From: Kordia sp965283645
Lineage (GTDB): Bacteria; Bacteroidota; Bacteroidia; Flavobacteriales; Flavobacteriaceae
NCBI RefSeq assembly: GCF_965283645.1
Contig: NZ_CBDIPG010000001.1
Coordinates: 2,604,001-2,668,000, forward strand
Reading direction: 5' to 3'
DNA: 64,000 nucleotides
The position numbers and the translations under genes were made by a program. This document shows positions 9,501-18,020 of this stretch, in pieces. The notes below the pieces were generated by a model that was not told where the DNA came from, made no database searches, and saw nothing but the letters and a program-made list of their open reading frames with translations. Within the stretch, counting starts at the first letter, position 1; each line of letters starts with the position of its first letter.

Positions 9501-12500
9501 TCCATTTGTTATCGAGACTTAATATTCCTTTTTTCATCACCCAACCTACTGGATTGTAATAGATTTTTTCATCTTCACCTTTTTCATGGTTTATGGTTTT
9601 TAGCATCCCTCCAGCACCATAGGTTGAACTATTTGCATAGGTAGTGTAAGTATGTTTTCCTAGATAATCCGTTTCTCTAGTTACTCTTCCCCAATCATCA
9701 TATTGATATAATATTGGCAAGCCATATGCGTTGGTTACACTTGTAGGATTTCCTGTTGCCGCATTGTATTGATAGGTCGTTTCAAGTCCTTCATCATCAA
9801 TTGATTTTGTCATATACCTACCTGTGGTATCAAACTCAAAGTTTTCTATTCTGTCCGATATACCAACTCCAGTAACTTTCTTTTGCAACACATTCCCAAA
9901 GGAATCATATTGATAGTATTCATATAACCAAGCCGTACCATTCCCTTTTCTTCTGACTTGTGTAACTAGATTGTTACTGTAAAAATATTTTTCAGTTGCG
10001 CTGAATGAATCTGCCCCTAAAACATTTGTCGTCGTTTTTTCGGATAGTCTTCCAATTGTATATGTTTGATTAAAAGGAGCCGGATTGTTTATATATTGTT
10101 GCACAGAAGTTTCTGAACCTCCAGGCACTGTTGTTGTAATTGTTGTTGGATTGTAATACGAATCATAACTAAATGCTTTTGTACTTGTTATACCAGTTAA
10201 GGTGTTTTCAGAGACAATTTGAGACTGTACATTGATAAAGATTTTATCCGCTGTTAGTTGTGTTTGATACGTATAATCATTTTTACTTATGAAGCTATTT
10301 GGCGTACTGGAAAGGCTTGTAGATACCCAATCTTGTATTGGAGCACCTCTTTTTTGAATATCAAAGTCTGTAATATTCCAAAGTGTTTGAACTCCATTTC
10401 CATAGATATTTGATTTTTTAATTTGTTTGAAGCCTAACAGCCCTAATCCTTTTGCATGCGATACAGCTCCAGTATACCTAAAATCTTGGGTTCGCGTTGA
10501 TCCGCTACCTGTTTCCCGAACTTTACTAACGAGTTTTATAGAAGGTGCAATATTTGCGTTTACATATGGATATACTTCATCATAACTTCCTGTATAAATT
10601 TGCTGATAATCATTTCCTTGATTCGTTAAACCTGTATAGTCTATAAGGTGAGAAGTACCATTATTGCTTATTTGTTCTAATGTGACATCTTTTCTATGAT
10701 CGCCTTCAAATTCATACGCTGCTAAGTGATTTGCACTAACGTAAGCATATTCTATATTATCAGAATTTGTATGAGAATCTAAAAATATAGGCTGACCAAA
10801 CCGTGTTATACCTGTGTTTGTTTGAAGATAGTTTGACGTGTGTTGAAAAGTAGGTGTTGCATCATTTTCGCCAAGTTTGTTTACATGAATATTCACAACA
10901 TCTTCAGAATAGTTGTGATTTGTAGAGTATGCACTCGCAATCCAATGTTTTATTAAGTCTGTTTTTCCATCACCATTTACATCTTGCGCAATAAATTTTA
11001 CTTCTACAAGAGCATTCGTTGTTGGTCCTTGATTGTAGTTGTAGTATTGTACTACTTGACTTTCTACGTACGTGATTAAATCTAAGTATTTAGTATATTT
11101 TAAGATGTTACTACCTCTTGATAAAAAGAAGCGCCAGTTTTTACTGTTATTGGCTGTAGGTACTAAAAAGTCAGTTTTCCCATCTCCATTGTAATCTCCT
11201 AATAGAATAGGACGACTCATTTTGATATAGCTATCTGTTTCTGTATGAATTAGAGTTAGCTGATTGCTGCTATTTAGCTCATAAACAAAAGCTTTTCCTT
11301 CCGTAAAGTGAAATAAATCTGTTTTTCCGTCTCCATTAAAATCTGCACCTAAAACTCTATCATTAGATTTTATTTCTTGCTGCAAGCTTCCTGCCCAATT
11401 AGCAAATCCTGATGTTAAATTTCTATCTAAATCAATAAAGTATGCCGATTTGTAGTTGGTTGTATACGTACTACAAGAGCAACAAGTTCCTGAATTGCCA
11501 CCTCCATCACCTGGATCAATTATATCAATTGGAGCAAGTCGTTCACTCTGTTCAGAGTTTTGCGTTGTTTTTTGCGCTAGTTTTTCTTTTAAGAGTTTCT
11601 CTTTTCTGATAGCAAAATCCTCATCATTTTCATCTTTTGGTTGCAGTATATTGTCCCAAGGATCAACGCCACCACCGCCACCAGGACAGTCGTATTCATA
11701 ACAGTATCTATTTGTATATGGTTTTCCTATGGCTAATACATCTGTTAAACCATCACCATTAAAATCTCCTGAGATATATTCTTTTGGAATTTTCTTTCTT
11801 GTAGAGCTATTACACGAACTTTCATATGTATAGGTTGGTGCATTCCATGTTTTTGTGTAGTGATAATATAATCCTACAGCTCCATGATAATAACTTTTGA
11901 ACTGAACCGAAGATGTGTTTCCACTGATATTTTCTTTTATAAGCGTAATTCCTTGCTGGGCTAGTTTTTTCCCTTGATGATTCAGCATGTTGTTCCCAAT
12001 GACAGCATCAAAATTTGATACATTGTATGAGCGTCCTATTTCTGTATTGTTATAAGAAGACTCGTAAATATTGTCAAACACATGCAACTCGTTTCTTGTA
12101 TTTTTGTTGTATAGAATAAAATCTAGTTTTCCGTCTCCATTGAATTCTCCTGATAGGATATTATCGGTTTGATAGTTATAGCCTGGATACAACGTTCCTG
12201 CATACGTATCTGGGTTTGGATTTGTAGAAGAGTTATCATAGCTAAAGTTTATCGGCGTTAGACTTTGATTATTTTTATTATGCTCATTTACCGAGGTGAG
12301 TCGTTCATAACCCAAAGATGTTTCGTTATGAGTTAATACATATTTTCTATACAATTGATTATCACCTTTTGTTTCGATTCTATCTAAAATTTTACTTCTT
12401 CTAAACGTAATTCCTTTTACAAATGATAATTCAGGTCTTTTTCTGTTTTTATAGTAAAATTTGATTTCAACTTTAGGATTTGCACTTCCTCCAAATGTAA

Positions 12501-13284
12501 TTCTATCTATGAGTTTTAATTCTCCATCAGATATGTAATTATAAAAAATTGAATTTCCTTGCGGATCTACTTTTCTTCCTATAGACCATTCTAAACGGCT
12601 TCTTGGGTTTGTACTTCCGCTTCCGTACCAAACTCTTGATCCGTCTGGGTAATATACAATAAAATATGATGGTCCGTAAGACGAGCCATATGGTGAACTT
12701 CCGAATGCTTTAATTTTTACATTAGAAAATCGTTCTGTTGTATACGTAGAATTAGCGGCTCCGTAGGTTCCTGATTCGAGCAATAGTCGTTGTCCATCTA
12801 ATGAGAAACGATCACTAGAATCAAAATCAACTCCATCTACAAAACCGTCATGAAATTCTGTAGCGGAAACTCGACTGATAGAAGATAATCCAGAAAATCC
12901 CCATCCCCATCCTGCCAAACCATTGGATGCTTGACTGTTAAAATTTAACCCTATATCTGGACTAATGTCTCGTATACCAGGTGGCGTTGCAATAGGAATG
13001 TTGTAGGTTGCTCCTCCTGATAAGGATACAGCAAAATCTGCTGGAGTTGTTCCAACTTGTGAGGAAGCTTTGCCTTGTACGCCTGAAACTGTACCTGGCT
13101 TAGCATCATTAGATCTATCTTGGATTGTTACTTTTCTATCATCGCTATAAATTGGCTTTGAAGTTATGTTTTTTGAACTTTCTGTTCCTCTGATTAAATT
13201 TTCAGGTGTTTTTTGTGCGAAACCAGAAAACCCCATTAAAAGTAATACTAAACTTATATAGTAATTTTTTATATTCATGTCCAA
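6565..13284 (-). CDS. Giant SpvB/FG-GAP/RHS protein, polymorphic toxin candidate
   Basis: The product has 2239 residues, with a Sec signal (1-24, ending GFSGFAQ). An SpvB-like N-terminal domain follows around 85-160 (LAGWGWGFSGLSSISR). FG-GAP/VCBS repeats of the form DFNGDGKTDxL occupy about 380-900; a Cys- and Gly-rich insert is near 530-610. YD/RHS repeats run from about 1080 to 1760. The RHS-associated core (HRDYLGSILAISN ... GRFLSPDNF ... NRYGYVWNNPLSFSDPSGE) ends near 1901. After it, residues 1902-2239 form a variable C-terminal tip: Gly-rich hydrophobic helices, then beta-rich sequence and HRLGALTFGYKGYKIGVN with a His cluster HAIQNHAIHN. The tip resembles the polymorphic toxin type 23 domain, from memory. 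It lies 6 bases after the T9SS gene and overlaps the next gene, so it is the middle of a three-gene operon. It has no T9SS tail itself. Confidence 0.9.
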   Translation of the reverse strand: MDMNIKNYYISLVLLLMGFSGFAQKTPENLIRGTESSKNITSKPIYSDDRKVTIQDRSNDAKPGTVSGVQGKASSQVGTTPADFAVSLSGGATYNIPIATPPGIRDISPDIGLNFNSQASNGLAGWGWGFSGLSSISRVSATEFHDGFVDGVDFDSSDRFSLDGQRLLLESGTYGAANSTYTTERFSNVKIKAFGSSPYGSSYGPSYFIVYYPDGSRVWYGSGSTNPRSRLEWSIGRKVDPQGNSIFYNYISDGELKLIDRITFGGSANPKVEIKFYYKNRKRPELSFVKGITFRRSKILDRIETKGDNQLYRKYVLTHNETSLGYERLTSVNEHNKNNQSLTPINFSYDNSSTNPNPDTYAGTLYPGYNYQTDNILSGEFNGDGKLDFILYNKNTRNELHVFDNIYESSYNNTEIGRSYNVSNFDAVIGNNMLNHQGKKLAQQGITLIKENISGNTSSVQFKSYYHGAVGLYYHYTKTWNAPTYTYESSCNSSTRKKIPKEYISGDFNGDGLTDVLAIGKPYTNRYCYEYDCPGGGGGVDPWDNILQPKDENDEDFAIRKEKLLKEKLAQKTTQNSEQSERLAPIDIIDPGDGGGNSGTCCSCSTYTTNYKSAYFIDLDRNLTSGFANWAGSLQQEIKSNDRVLGADFNGDGKTDLFHFTEGKAFVYELNSSNQLTLIHTETDSYIKMSRPILLGDYNGDGKTDFLVPTANNSKNWRFFLSRGSNILKYTKYLDLITYVESQVVQYYNYNQGPTTNALVEVKFIAQDVNGDGKTDLIKHWIASAYSTNHNYSEDVVNIHVNKLGENDATPTFQHTSNYLQTNTGITRFGQPIFLDSHTNSDNIEYAYVSANHLAAYEFEGDHRKDVTLEQISNNGTSHLIDYTGLTNQGNDYQQIYTGSYDEVYPYVNANIAPSIKLVSKVRETGSGSTRTQDFRYTGAVSHAKGLGLLGFKQIKKSNIYGNGVQTLWNITDFDIQKRGAPIQDWVSTSLSSTPNSFISKNDYTYQTQLTADKIFINVQSQIVSENTLTGITSTKAFSYDSYYNPTTITTTVPGGSETSVQQYINNPAPFNQTYTIGRLSEKTTTNVLGADSFSATEKYFYSNNLVTQVRRKGNGTAWLYEYYQYDSFGNVLQKKVTGVGISDRIENFEFDTTGRYMTKSIDDEGLETTYQYNAATGNPTSVTNAYGLPILYQYDDWGRVTRETDYLGKHTYTTYANSSTYGAGGMLKTINHEKGEDEKIYYNPVGWVMKKGILSLDNKWIFKNFEYDVAGKKLKESEPYFSTAAPTQWNQYAFDQYGRPISQQLYTGKVITTTYNGLMATVDDGTKTVTSTKDTFGNIVSIQDDGGTVNYTYYANGKMKSTNYDGHIVNITIDGWGRKTALTDPSAGTFTYQYNIIGEMLQETSPKGTTSYQYSPIGKLIRKETVGDQTNIVTDYQYDTTTKLLKRMLATDNENSINYDYNYYYDSNKRLNKITEDNGTADFEKQLTYDSYGQIDKETYITNAAGVNNTVAVKNVYDTATGVLREIRDFNTNLRLWRINSETARGKSLSISLGNGIIKTKQYDQYGFLTNIYDRKQGLYIIGTPPPTPIVALKMDYSFNHQRGILNSRKNYAFTNWNENFSYDNLDRLTQISGAVNHQQEYDQRGRIVENSFIGEYNYNNSNAYRLENVELNTQGDLYYQQNELQQITYNAFKKPVKILQEDNGIVNFEYGPFMNRTHAYYGGLQEDKNLRQYHKQYSSIIPVEVIKDNTTGTVKVFNYIGGNAYSAPIVHIKQQGSSPIDEYHYLHRDYLGSILAISNESTEIVEKRQFGAWGETNQFVNLQGDTVFNHDSLLGRGFTGHEHFFEVSLIHMNGRMYDAKLGRFLSPDNFIQDPYNTQSFNRYGYVWNNPLSFSDPSGEIIWAAVLVGVIVGAISGAAAYIGHAIQTGNWSWGGFGMAILGGAIIGGITYGIAPSMVWSTGSLLSIAAGGFVGAFLPSFNIPIGDWNISISPSVAFGNASGIGASLSVSYSDGNWSFSAGIGYMNYGNYNGFGNGVEIRKSILAAYDDGKTGFSYGTNWWSGKGGMSDFKQRTGVVGFRSGDFKLRYENDGSIGPAGDKGDSFRTASLNLSIGDYSVGFQLFTGFRDLEGEKALPGGYNGIPGTNYTDSFGRNLPNGKTIEGTPHRLGALTFGYKGYKIGVNSEKVRHAIQNHAIHNLRIRAFGLTLLDKRQRGFENQSWDWKGYSQYRTPNAFSSW

Positions 13285-13290
13285 CCCTTT

Positions 13291-14415
13291 TTATTTTTTG
13301 ATGATTTGTTTTGTGATACTTGTATTGTTACTTAAATGTATATGAACTAAATACATTCCTGAAGATAGATTTGCTAAGTCTATTTCTAATTCATTTTTAG
13401 CATTACTTGGTATGGTTTTTACCAATATACCTAGACTGTTATATACGTTGATATCGTGTGCTAGAGACACATCTGAATTGGAATTAAATTTTAACAAAAC
13501 CAATCCTCTTGTAGGGTTTGGGTAGAGTGAAAGTTCTTTTTCAACTATAATATTATCATCTTCAATTTCTTCTGATTTCTTTATCGCTACAACTTCTTCA
13601 GATGCTACTCTTCCTGCTGGAGGAGTAGGCACTGTACAACTAGCAAAAGCGCAGTAGAATCGTTGTTTTTGATTTCCTGCATTATCGTACACAAATAATA
13701 ATTTAGAATTTGGATTTACCATTAATAATTGCTCTAGCGTAGATTCCGTTCCATCAACTAATTCTAAATGCGGATCGTATAAATATTGTCTGTCCTGCAA
13801 GTTGGGATCGTTGTAAAGAAATGATCGTAACATTAAATTTGTAGCTCCCGAAGAGAATTTAAATTCTTTTTGAAGATTTGCAACGACTTCTCCTGTAACT
13901 CCATCATATATTTTCCCCAGAATAGGTCCCGAATAGTTATACTTATGCACATATCCTGTAAGCAGATACCAATGATCTAATTTTGGAAGATCTCCATACC
14001 AGAAATAAGGATTTGAATTCGCAGTACCATCTAAATTTAAGGTATAATGTGTACTGCCAACTTTACTATGACAACCGAAATATGTTCTTCCATCAGCAGA
14101 ATTTGTTTTCTTTATCCATATGGATAATCGATACGTTTTTGTTTTATCAATACTCTTATACGCGCCGTATATACCGCCTTCACCATTACTTGATGGATTT
14201 GGTATTGCTTTCCACAATACTTCTTCGTCTCCAATATGATTATATCCTAGTTCTCGAATATTGGAACTGGTTGCTCCGTATTGACTGAAGTCCGTAATAT
14301 TACCCGTACCAACATTCCAGCCAGCTAGAGAGTACATGTTTTGAGCTTCTGATTTATTTACATTTAAGAGAAAACATAAAAGAATTGGTAAAGCTGTAAG
14401 TAGTTTTGAATTCAT
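13291..14415 (-). CDS. T9SS type A sorting domain protein
   Basis: The product of 374 residues has a signal peptide (MNSKLLTALPILLCFLLNVN...SEAQ). A beta-rich region follows that may be a lectin-like or LamG-like fold (KTKTYRLSIWIKKT, HWYLLTGYVHKYN). The C-terminal 80 residues are a type IX secretion sorting domain: LSLYPNPTRGLV ... VYNSLGILVKTI ... LSSGMYLVHIH ... KQIIKK. The protein should be exported by Sec, cross the outer membrane by T9SS and be surface-attached or released. I chose the ATG at 14415 because it starts the signal peptide directly; a start 11 codons upstream is possible. It is the first gene of the RHS operon and may help present the RHS product, an inference from position. 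Confidence 0.85.
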   Translation of the reverse strand: MNSKLLTALPILLCFLLNVNKSEAQNMYSLAGWNVGTGNITDFSQYGATSSNIRELGYNHIGDEEVLWKAIPNPSSNGEGGIYGAYKSIDKTKTYRLSIWIKKTNSADGRTYFGCHSKVGSTHYTLNLDGTANSNPYFWYGDLPKLDHWYLLTGYVHKYNYSGPILGKIYDGVTGEVVANLQKEFKFSSGATNLMLRSFLYNDPNLQDRQYLYDPHLELVDGTESTLEQLLMVNPNSKLLFVYDNAGNQKQRFYCAFASCTVPTPPAGRVASEEVVAIKKSEEIEDDNIIVEKELSLYPNPTRGLVLLKFNSNSDVSLAHDINVYNSLGILVKTIPSNAKNELEIDLANLSSGMYLVHIHLSNNTSITKQIIKK

Positions 14416-14448
14416 AGAATTTACATTTATGTATTTGTGATAAAACAC

Positions 14449-15104
14449 TTGTTTTCAAATGATTAATAAGATGCAATACAATTACGCTTAAACTATAATT
14501 GCAGATATAATTATGATAGAAAAAAAGGTGTATTTTAACTTTTTATTTTGCTCATAATTAGTCACAAAGTAAAGATTAAGCCAATCATACTATTATGGTT
14601 AAACCATAAACTAAGTGTAGTTTTTATTACCATTTAATTATGCCATGTCTAAAAACTATACCTCAGAATTACTGATAACAAATATTGACAATAAGAATAG
14701 AAAATAAAAGAATTGCTAATCGATATTCATGAATCACGATAATAAAAACAGGAAAATCTGGAAGGTGTTATAGATTTAAAAAAAGCATTACTAACACCTT
14801 AAAATATTGTAAATCAAGGAAATTGTATCGAAAGTGTAAAGATGGTGCACAAAAAAAGTAATAAGCTCATTAAACTATAAGATTTTTAACAATACCGTAT
14901 AGGAATTCATTAAAAAAATAGTGAGAAACGAAAAATTCACACATCTTTCATCTAATAAAGCAAGTGTGCATCATTTCTATTTTTCACTAAAATTGTACTT
15001 ACCAAAAGAATGTGTTTGAAAACTTTAAAAAAGTCATTTACTAATCTTTGTGAAATGGACTTTTTATTAATTTAGACTAGTCAGCAGGAAAAATACCTAA
15101 TGAA
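14449..15104. other. Long AT-rich intergenic region, probably decayed DNA
   Basis: No gene is supported here. The stretch contains a possible hairpin with 9-base arms (AAGGTGTTA at 14762-14770 and TAACACCTT at 14792-14800) and one isolated copy of AATACCGTA at 14891-14899, which recalls the dyad found upstream of peptide genes. The operon promoter for the T9SS and RHS genes should lie at its left end. A short degenerate frame at 14909-15020 has an NKASV stretch like the peptide leaders but no ATG and no Gly-Gly. Confidence 0.4.
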
Positions 15105-15610
15105 TCAGTAACACTTTTCATTAATTAAATGGTACATCATGTCACTGGTTACATAAACAACTTCACTTCTTTTGAAAACAGTACTACAATTAGCATTGAT
15201 ACTGTCATAACAACAACCTAAAGATTCTCCGTTTGCATCATTTTTAAGAGTATTTAATTGTTCTCTGGAAACTAATATCCATGAATTCTGGTGCCTTATG
15301 AAGTTCAACATATAAATTTTATATCCTTTATCGGAAGTTGTATCGTGAAAGCTAATTTTAATTCCAGCAGCAGTTCGATTATTATAGTTTACTGAGCATT
15401 CACTTAAATCTATTCTAGTTTCAGGCAAGTTATAGATCAATTTGTTTTTACCACGTAGCTGATCGGGAGATAAAAAAAAGGTTCGCTTCTAACTCAAACT
15501 TTATCATATACGTTTTCAGTAGTTTTTATTTTAATAAATGTCTTTAAACTAACATCAAAAGGTTTATTTAATGTGTCTCTCCTTTTTTTTACGCAATTGA
15601 CTAGCTTCAT
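15105..15610 (-). pseudogene. Frameshifted small protein gene (remnant)
   Basis: An ATG at 15610 opens a frame that reads MKLVNCVKKRRDTLNKPFDV... and ends at a TGA at 15494-15496, after 38 residues. The reading continues naturally in two other frames: FELEANLFFIS in one, and after a run of eight T (coding strand) FFLSPDQLRGKNKLIYNLPE... in another, down to a stop at 15105 (ending MMYHLINEKCY). Two small indels would restore one protein of about 165 residues. The last frame has only a TTG start (15440) of its own. I read it as a degraded gene; sequencing errors in the homopolymers are the alternative. The family is unknown. The only Cys cluster is GCCYDSINANC. Confidence 0.55.
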
Positions 15611-15633
15611 AAAATGTTTAGGTAAGAATTAAA

Positions 15634-15668
15634 AAAGGCTTTAACATTTTTGTTAAAGCCTTTGCTGT
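15634..15668. terminator. Bidirectional hairpin terminator
   Basis: A 13-bp perfect stem (AAAGGCTTTAACA / TGTTAAAGCCTTT) with loop TTTT at 15634-15663, flanked by A-rich and T-rich sequence. It separates the decayed gene from the peptide gene. Confidence 0.75.
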
Positions 15669-15783
15669 ACATCTTAAAGAATCTAAAATCGTTTTTTTTG
15701 TTGAAGATTTCAAATTCTTAGCTATAGCATCATCATAACTGTTTGCAAAAAAGCGAACCTAAATTCGTTCTTAGCATGAAATA

Positions 15784-15942
15784 TTATGAACAATCATTGC
15801 ATAAATAAATGCCTTTAGTTGTTAACCAACATAAATCAAATTCAGTACACTGGTTTGAGCCTCCTCCGTTAATTGAACTATTATGTAATAGAGAAATAGC
15901 TTTCTTGTTAAGCTGTAAGTTCTTTAAATTCTTTTTTTTCAT
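15784..15942 (-). CDS. Double-glycine leader peptide (RiPP/lanthipeptide-type precursor)
   Basis: This is a 52-residue peptide that is too short for most gene finders. The leader MKKKNLKNLQLNKKAISLLH continues to a Gly-Gly-Gly at 26-28 and matches the leader pattern of the other peptide genes in this window (KxLxLNKKxIS). The core after GG has four Cys (C32, C38, C48, C51) and several Thr and Ser, as in class I lanthipeptide precursors of Bacteroidota. It stands alone on the minus strand. A TTACGGTAATACC dyad lies 52 bases upstream of the ATG, the same place as in two other precursor genes. A degenerate GCGAAC hairpin follows about 20 bases after the stop. Confidence 0.8.
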   Translation of the reverse strand: MKKKNLKNLQLNKKAISLLHNSSINGGGSNQCTEFDLCWLTTKGIYLCNDCS

Positions 15943-15994
15943 GATAAAATATTTTGATTAAGAATAAAATATATAAAAACAAATTATGAATAAC

Positions 15995-16010
15995 TTACGG
16001 TAATACCATC
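15995..16010. promoter_or_regulatory. Dyad element upstream of peptide gene (TTACGGTAATACCATC)
   Basis: This element shares 13 of 16 positions with the elements at 58276-58291 and 58623-58638. It lies 52 bases before the ATG of the minus-strand peptide gene, the same spacing as the others (53 and 54). It could be an operator or a promoter element of a specialised sigma factor. Confidence 0.6.
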
Positions 16011-16080
16011 GTTAACATTTAAAACAACAGTTCTTAAAAACAAAAAAATCCCAACATTTCTGCTAGGATTTTGTTTGAAG

Positions 16081-16162
16081 TACTCGAGGTGGGAATCGAA
16101 CCCACACTCCCGAAAGAACTGGATTTTGAATCCAGCGCGTCTACCAATTCCGCCACTCGAGC
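16081..16162 (-). tRNA. tRNA-Leu, anticodon CAA
   Basis: On the minus strand an 82-base cloverleaf can be drawn. The acceptor arm is GCTCGAG with CTCGAGT and discriminator A. The D arm has GGTAGAC. The anticodon stem is CTGGA/TCCAG around loop TTCAAAA, so the anticodon is CAA and it reads UUG. A long variable arm (TTCTTTCGGGAG region) and GGTTCGATTCC T arm follow, typical of class II tRNA-Leu. The CCA end is not encoded. A TAAATTTG -7 box lies 14 bases upstream. Confidence 0.95.
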
Positions 16163-16172
16163 TTTTAAAGGA

Positions 16173-16257
16173 GTGCAAATTTAGAAAATATTTTTAAATC
16201 TCACTTAAAAAAAGAAATAAAAGCTTTTAGAGTTGCAATAAATTTCTAAATTTGCAC
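16173..16257. promoter_or_regulatory. Mirror-image divergent promoters of tRNA-Leu and prs
   Basis: The 15-base arms GTGCAAATTTAGAAA (16173-16187) and TTTCTAAATTTGCAC (16243-16257) are exact reverse complements. Each contains TAAATTTG, a full match to the flavobacterial -7 consensus TAnnTTTG, pointing outward: at 16176-16183 on the minus strand for tRNA-Leu and at 16247-16254 on the plus strand for prs, 53 bases before its ATG. Confidence 0.65.
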
Positions 16258-16307
16258 CTCATTTGACACAACACAACAATTAACTAACTACTAAACAGAA
16301 TATTAAT

Positions 16308-17249
16308 ATGTCCTACACTGTACCAGAACCAAAGATTTTTGCCTGTACACAGAGTGAAGAGCTTGCAGAAAAAATTGCAAATCAGTACGGAACAGAATTA
16401 GGAAAAGTAACGTTCTCAACCTATAGTGATGGCGAATTTCAACCTTCTTTTGAAGAATCGGTTCGTGGAGCAAGAGTATTTATCATAGGATCTACGTTTC
16501 CAAACTCAGATCATTTGATGCAAATGCTTTTAATGCTTGATGCCGCTAAAAGAGCTTCCGCTCGTCATATTACAGCTGTACTTCCTTACTTCGGTTGGGC
16601 AAGACAAGATCGTAAAGACAAGCCAAGAGTTCCAATAGGCGCAAAACTAATAGCAAAAATGCTAGAAGTAGCCGGAGCAACACGCATTATTACTATGGAT
16701 TTACATGCAGATCAAATTCAAGGTTTCTTTGAAAAACCAGTAGATCATTTATTTGCATCTACCGTGTTTTTGCCATATTTAAGAAAACTTAATTTAGATA
16801 AACTAACTGTAGCTTCTCCAGATATGGGAGGATCAAAAAGAGCGTATGCTTATTCTAAATTTTTAGAAAGCGATGTTGTTATTTGTTACAAACAACGTAA
16901 AAAAGCCAATGTAATTTCACATATGGAACTCATTGGTGATGTAACAGGAAAAAATGTAGTATTGGTTGATGATATGGTAGACACTGCCGGAACATTAACG
17001 AAAGCTGCGGAAGTCATGATGGAAAAAGGAGCATTATCGGTACGAGCAATATGTACACATCCTATTTTATCAGGACAAGCGTATGAACGAATAGAAAACT
17101 CAAAATTAGAAGAGTTAATCGTAACAGATTCTATTCCATTACGCCAAGAATCAAGCAAGATAAAAGTAGTAAGTTGTGCACATTTGTTTGCAGATGTAAT
17201 GCACAGAGTACATAACAATACTTCTATCAGCTCTAAATTTTTAATGTAA
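16308..17249 (+). CDS. prs: Ribose-phosphate pyrophosphokinase
   Basis: The enzyme makes PRPP from ribose 5-phosphate and ATP for purine, pyrimidine, His, Trp and NAD synthesis. The 313-residue product is full length. It shows YSDGEFQ near the N terminus, the pyrophosphate and Mg site DLHADQIQGFF near 145, and the PRPP-binding loop VLVDDMVDTAGTL near 220. It is followed 25 bases later by rplY, a common prs-rplY-pth order in Bacteroidota. Confidence 0.97.
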   Translation: MSYTVPEPKIFACTQSEELAEKIANQYGTELGKVTFSTYSDGEFQPSFEESVRGARVFIIGSTFPNSDHLMQMLLMLDAAKRASARHITAVLPYFGWARQDRKDKPRVPIGAKLIAKMLEVAGATRIITMDLHADQIQGFFEKPVDHLFASTVFLPYLRKLNLDKLTVASPDMGGSKRAYAYSKFLESDVVICYKQRKKANVISHMELIGDVTGKNVVLVDDMVDTAGTLTKAAEVMMEKGALSVRAICTHPILSGQAYERIENSKLEELIVTDSIPLRQESSKIKVVSCAHLFADVMHRVHNNTSISSKFLM

Positions 17250-17274
17250 TTAATTATTAATATAAACACAAAAA

Positions 17275-17877
17275 ATGAAATCAATTACAATTAACGGATC
17301 TCAAAGAGAAAGCGTAGGTAAAGTATCAACAAAAGCCTTACGTAATGCTGGAAAGGTTCCTTGCGTATTATACGGAGGAGACAATCCATTACACTTTTCA
17401 GCAGAAGAATTATCATTTTCTAAATTAGTGTATACTCCAAATGCGCACACAGTTGTGATTGCATTAGAAGACGGTTCTACACACAATGCAATTTTGCAAG
17501 ACATTCAATTTCACCCAGTAAGTGATAGAATTTTACACGTAGATTTTTATCGTTCTTATGAAGATAAAGAATTGACAATGGACATTCCTGTAAAAATTAT
17601 TGGAAAATCTCCAGGTGTTATTGCTGGTGGAGCCTTACGCTTAAACAAACGTAAACTTAGAGTAAAAGCATTGCCAAAGAATTTACCTGATTTTATTGAA
17701 GCTGATATTTCTTCATTAGAAATCGGAAACAAAGTATATGTTACTGAGCTAGCAAACGAAAGCTACAAATTGTTACACACAGATAATACTGTAGTGTGTC
17801 AAGTAAGAATCTCACGTGCTGCAATGAAAGCTGCTCAAGACGCTGCAAAAGCTGAAAAAGATGCTGAAAAAAGTTAA
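17275..17877 (+). CDS. rplY: 50S ribosomal protein L25/general stress protein Ctc
   Basis: The 200-residue protein is the long CTC form of bL25. The N-terminal L25 domain (KVPCVLYGGDNPLHFS, ILHVDFYRSYEDKEL) binds 5S rRNA. The C-terminal TL5-like beta domain is followed by an Ala/Lys-rich tail (AAMKAAQDAAKAEKDAEKS). It is transcribed with prs and has a strong terminator after it. Confidence 0.96.
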   Translation: MKSITINGSQRESVGKVSTKALRNAGKVPCVLYGGDNPLHFSAEELSFSKLVYTPNAHTVVIALEDGSTHNAILQDIQFHPVSDRILHVDFYRSYEDKELTMDIPVKIIGKSPGVIAGGALRLNKRKLRVKALPKNLPDFIEADISSLEIGNKVYVTELANESYKLLHTDNTVVCQVRISRAAMKAAQDAAKAEKDAEKS

Positions 17878-17900
17878 GAATATGTAATATTCTAATCTAG

Positions 17901-17933
17901 AAAAAGCATTCCAATATGGAATGCTTTTTTGTT
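17901..17933 (+). terminator. Terminator after rplY
   Basis: The stem AAAAAGCATTCC / GGAATGCTTTTT with a short loop is followed by further T residues, 23 bases after the rplY stop. Confidence 0.85.
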
Positions 17934-18020
17934 TTAGTAAAATTCGAATTTGAATAATTTTTAAGGTTCAAATTTGCCATAAGACACAATAGGTTTTACT
18001 TTTACACAAATTTATACAAC

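Noticed and set aside
14891..15020. AATACCGTA plus a frame with NKASV as an extra peptide gene
   Set aside because: There is no ATG and no Gly-Gly, and the spacing (about 10 bases) does not fit the 52-54 seen at real peptide genes.
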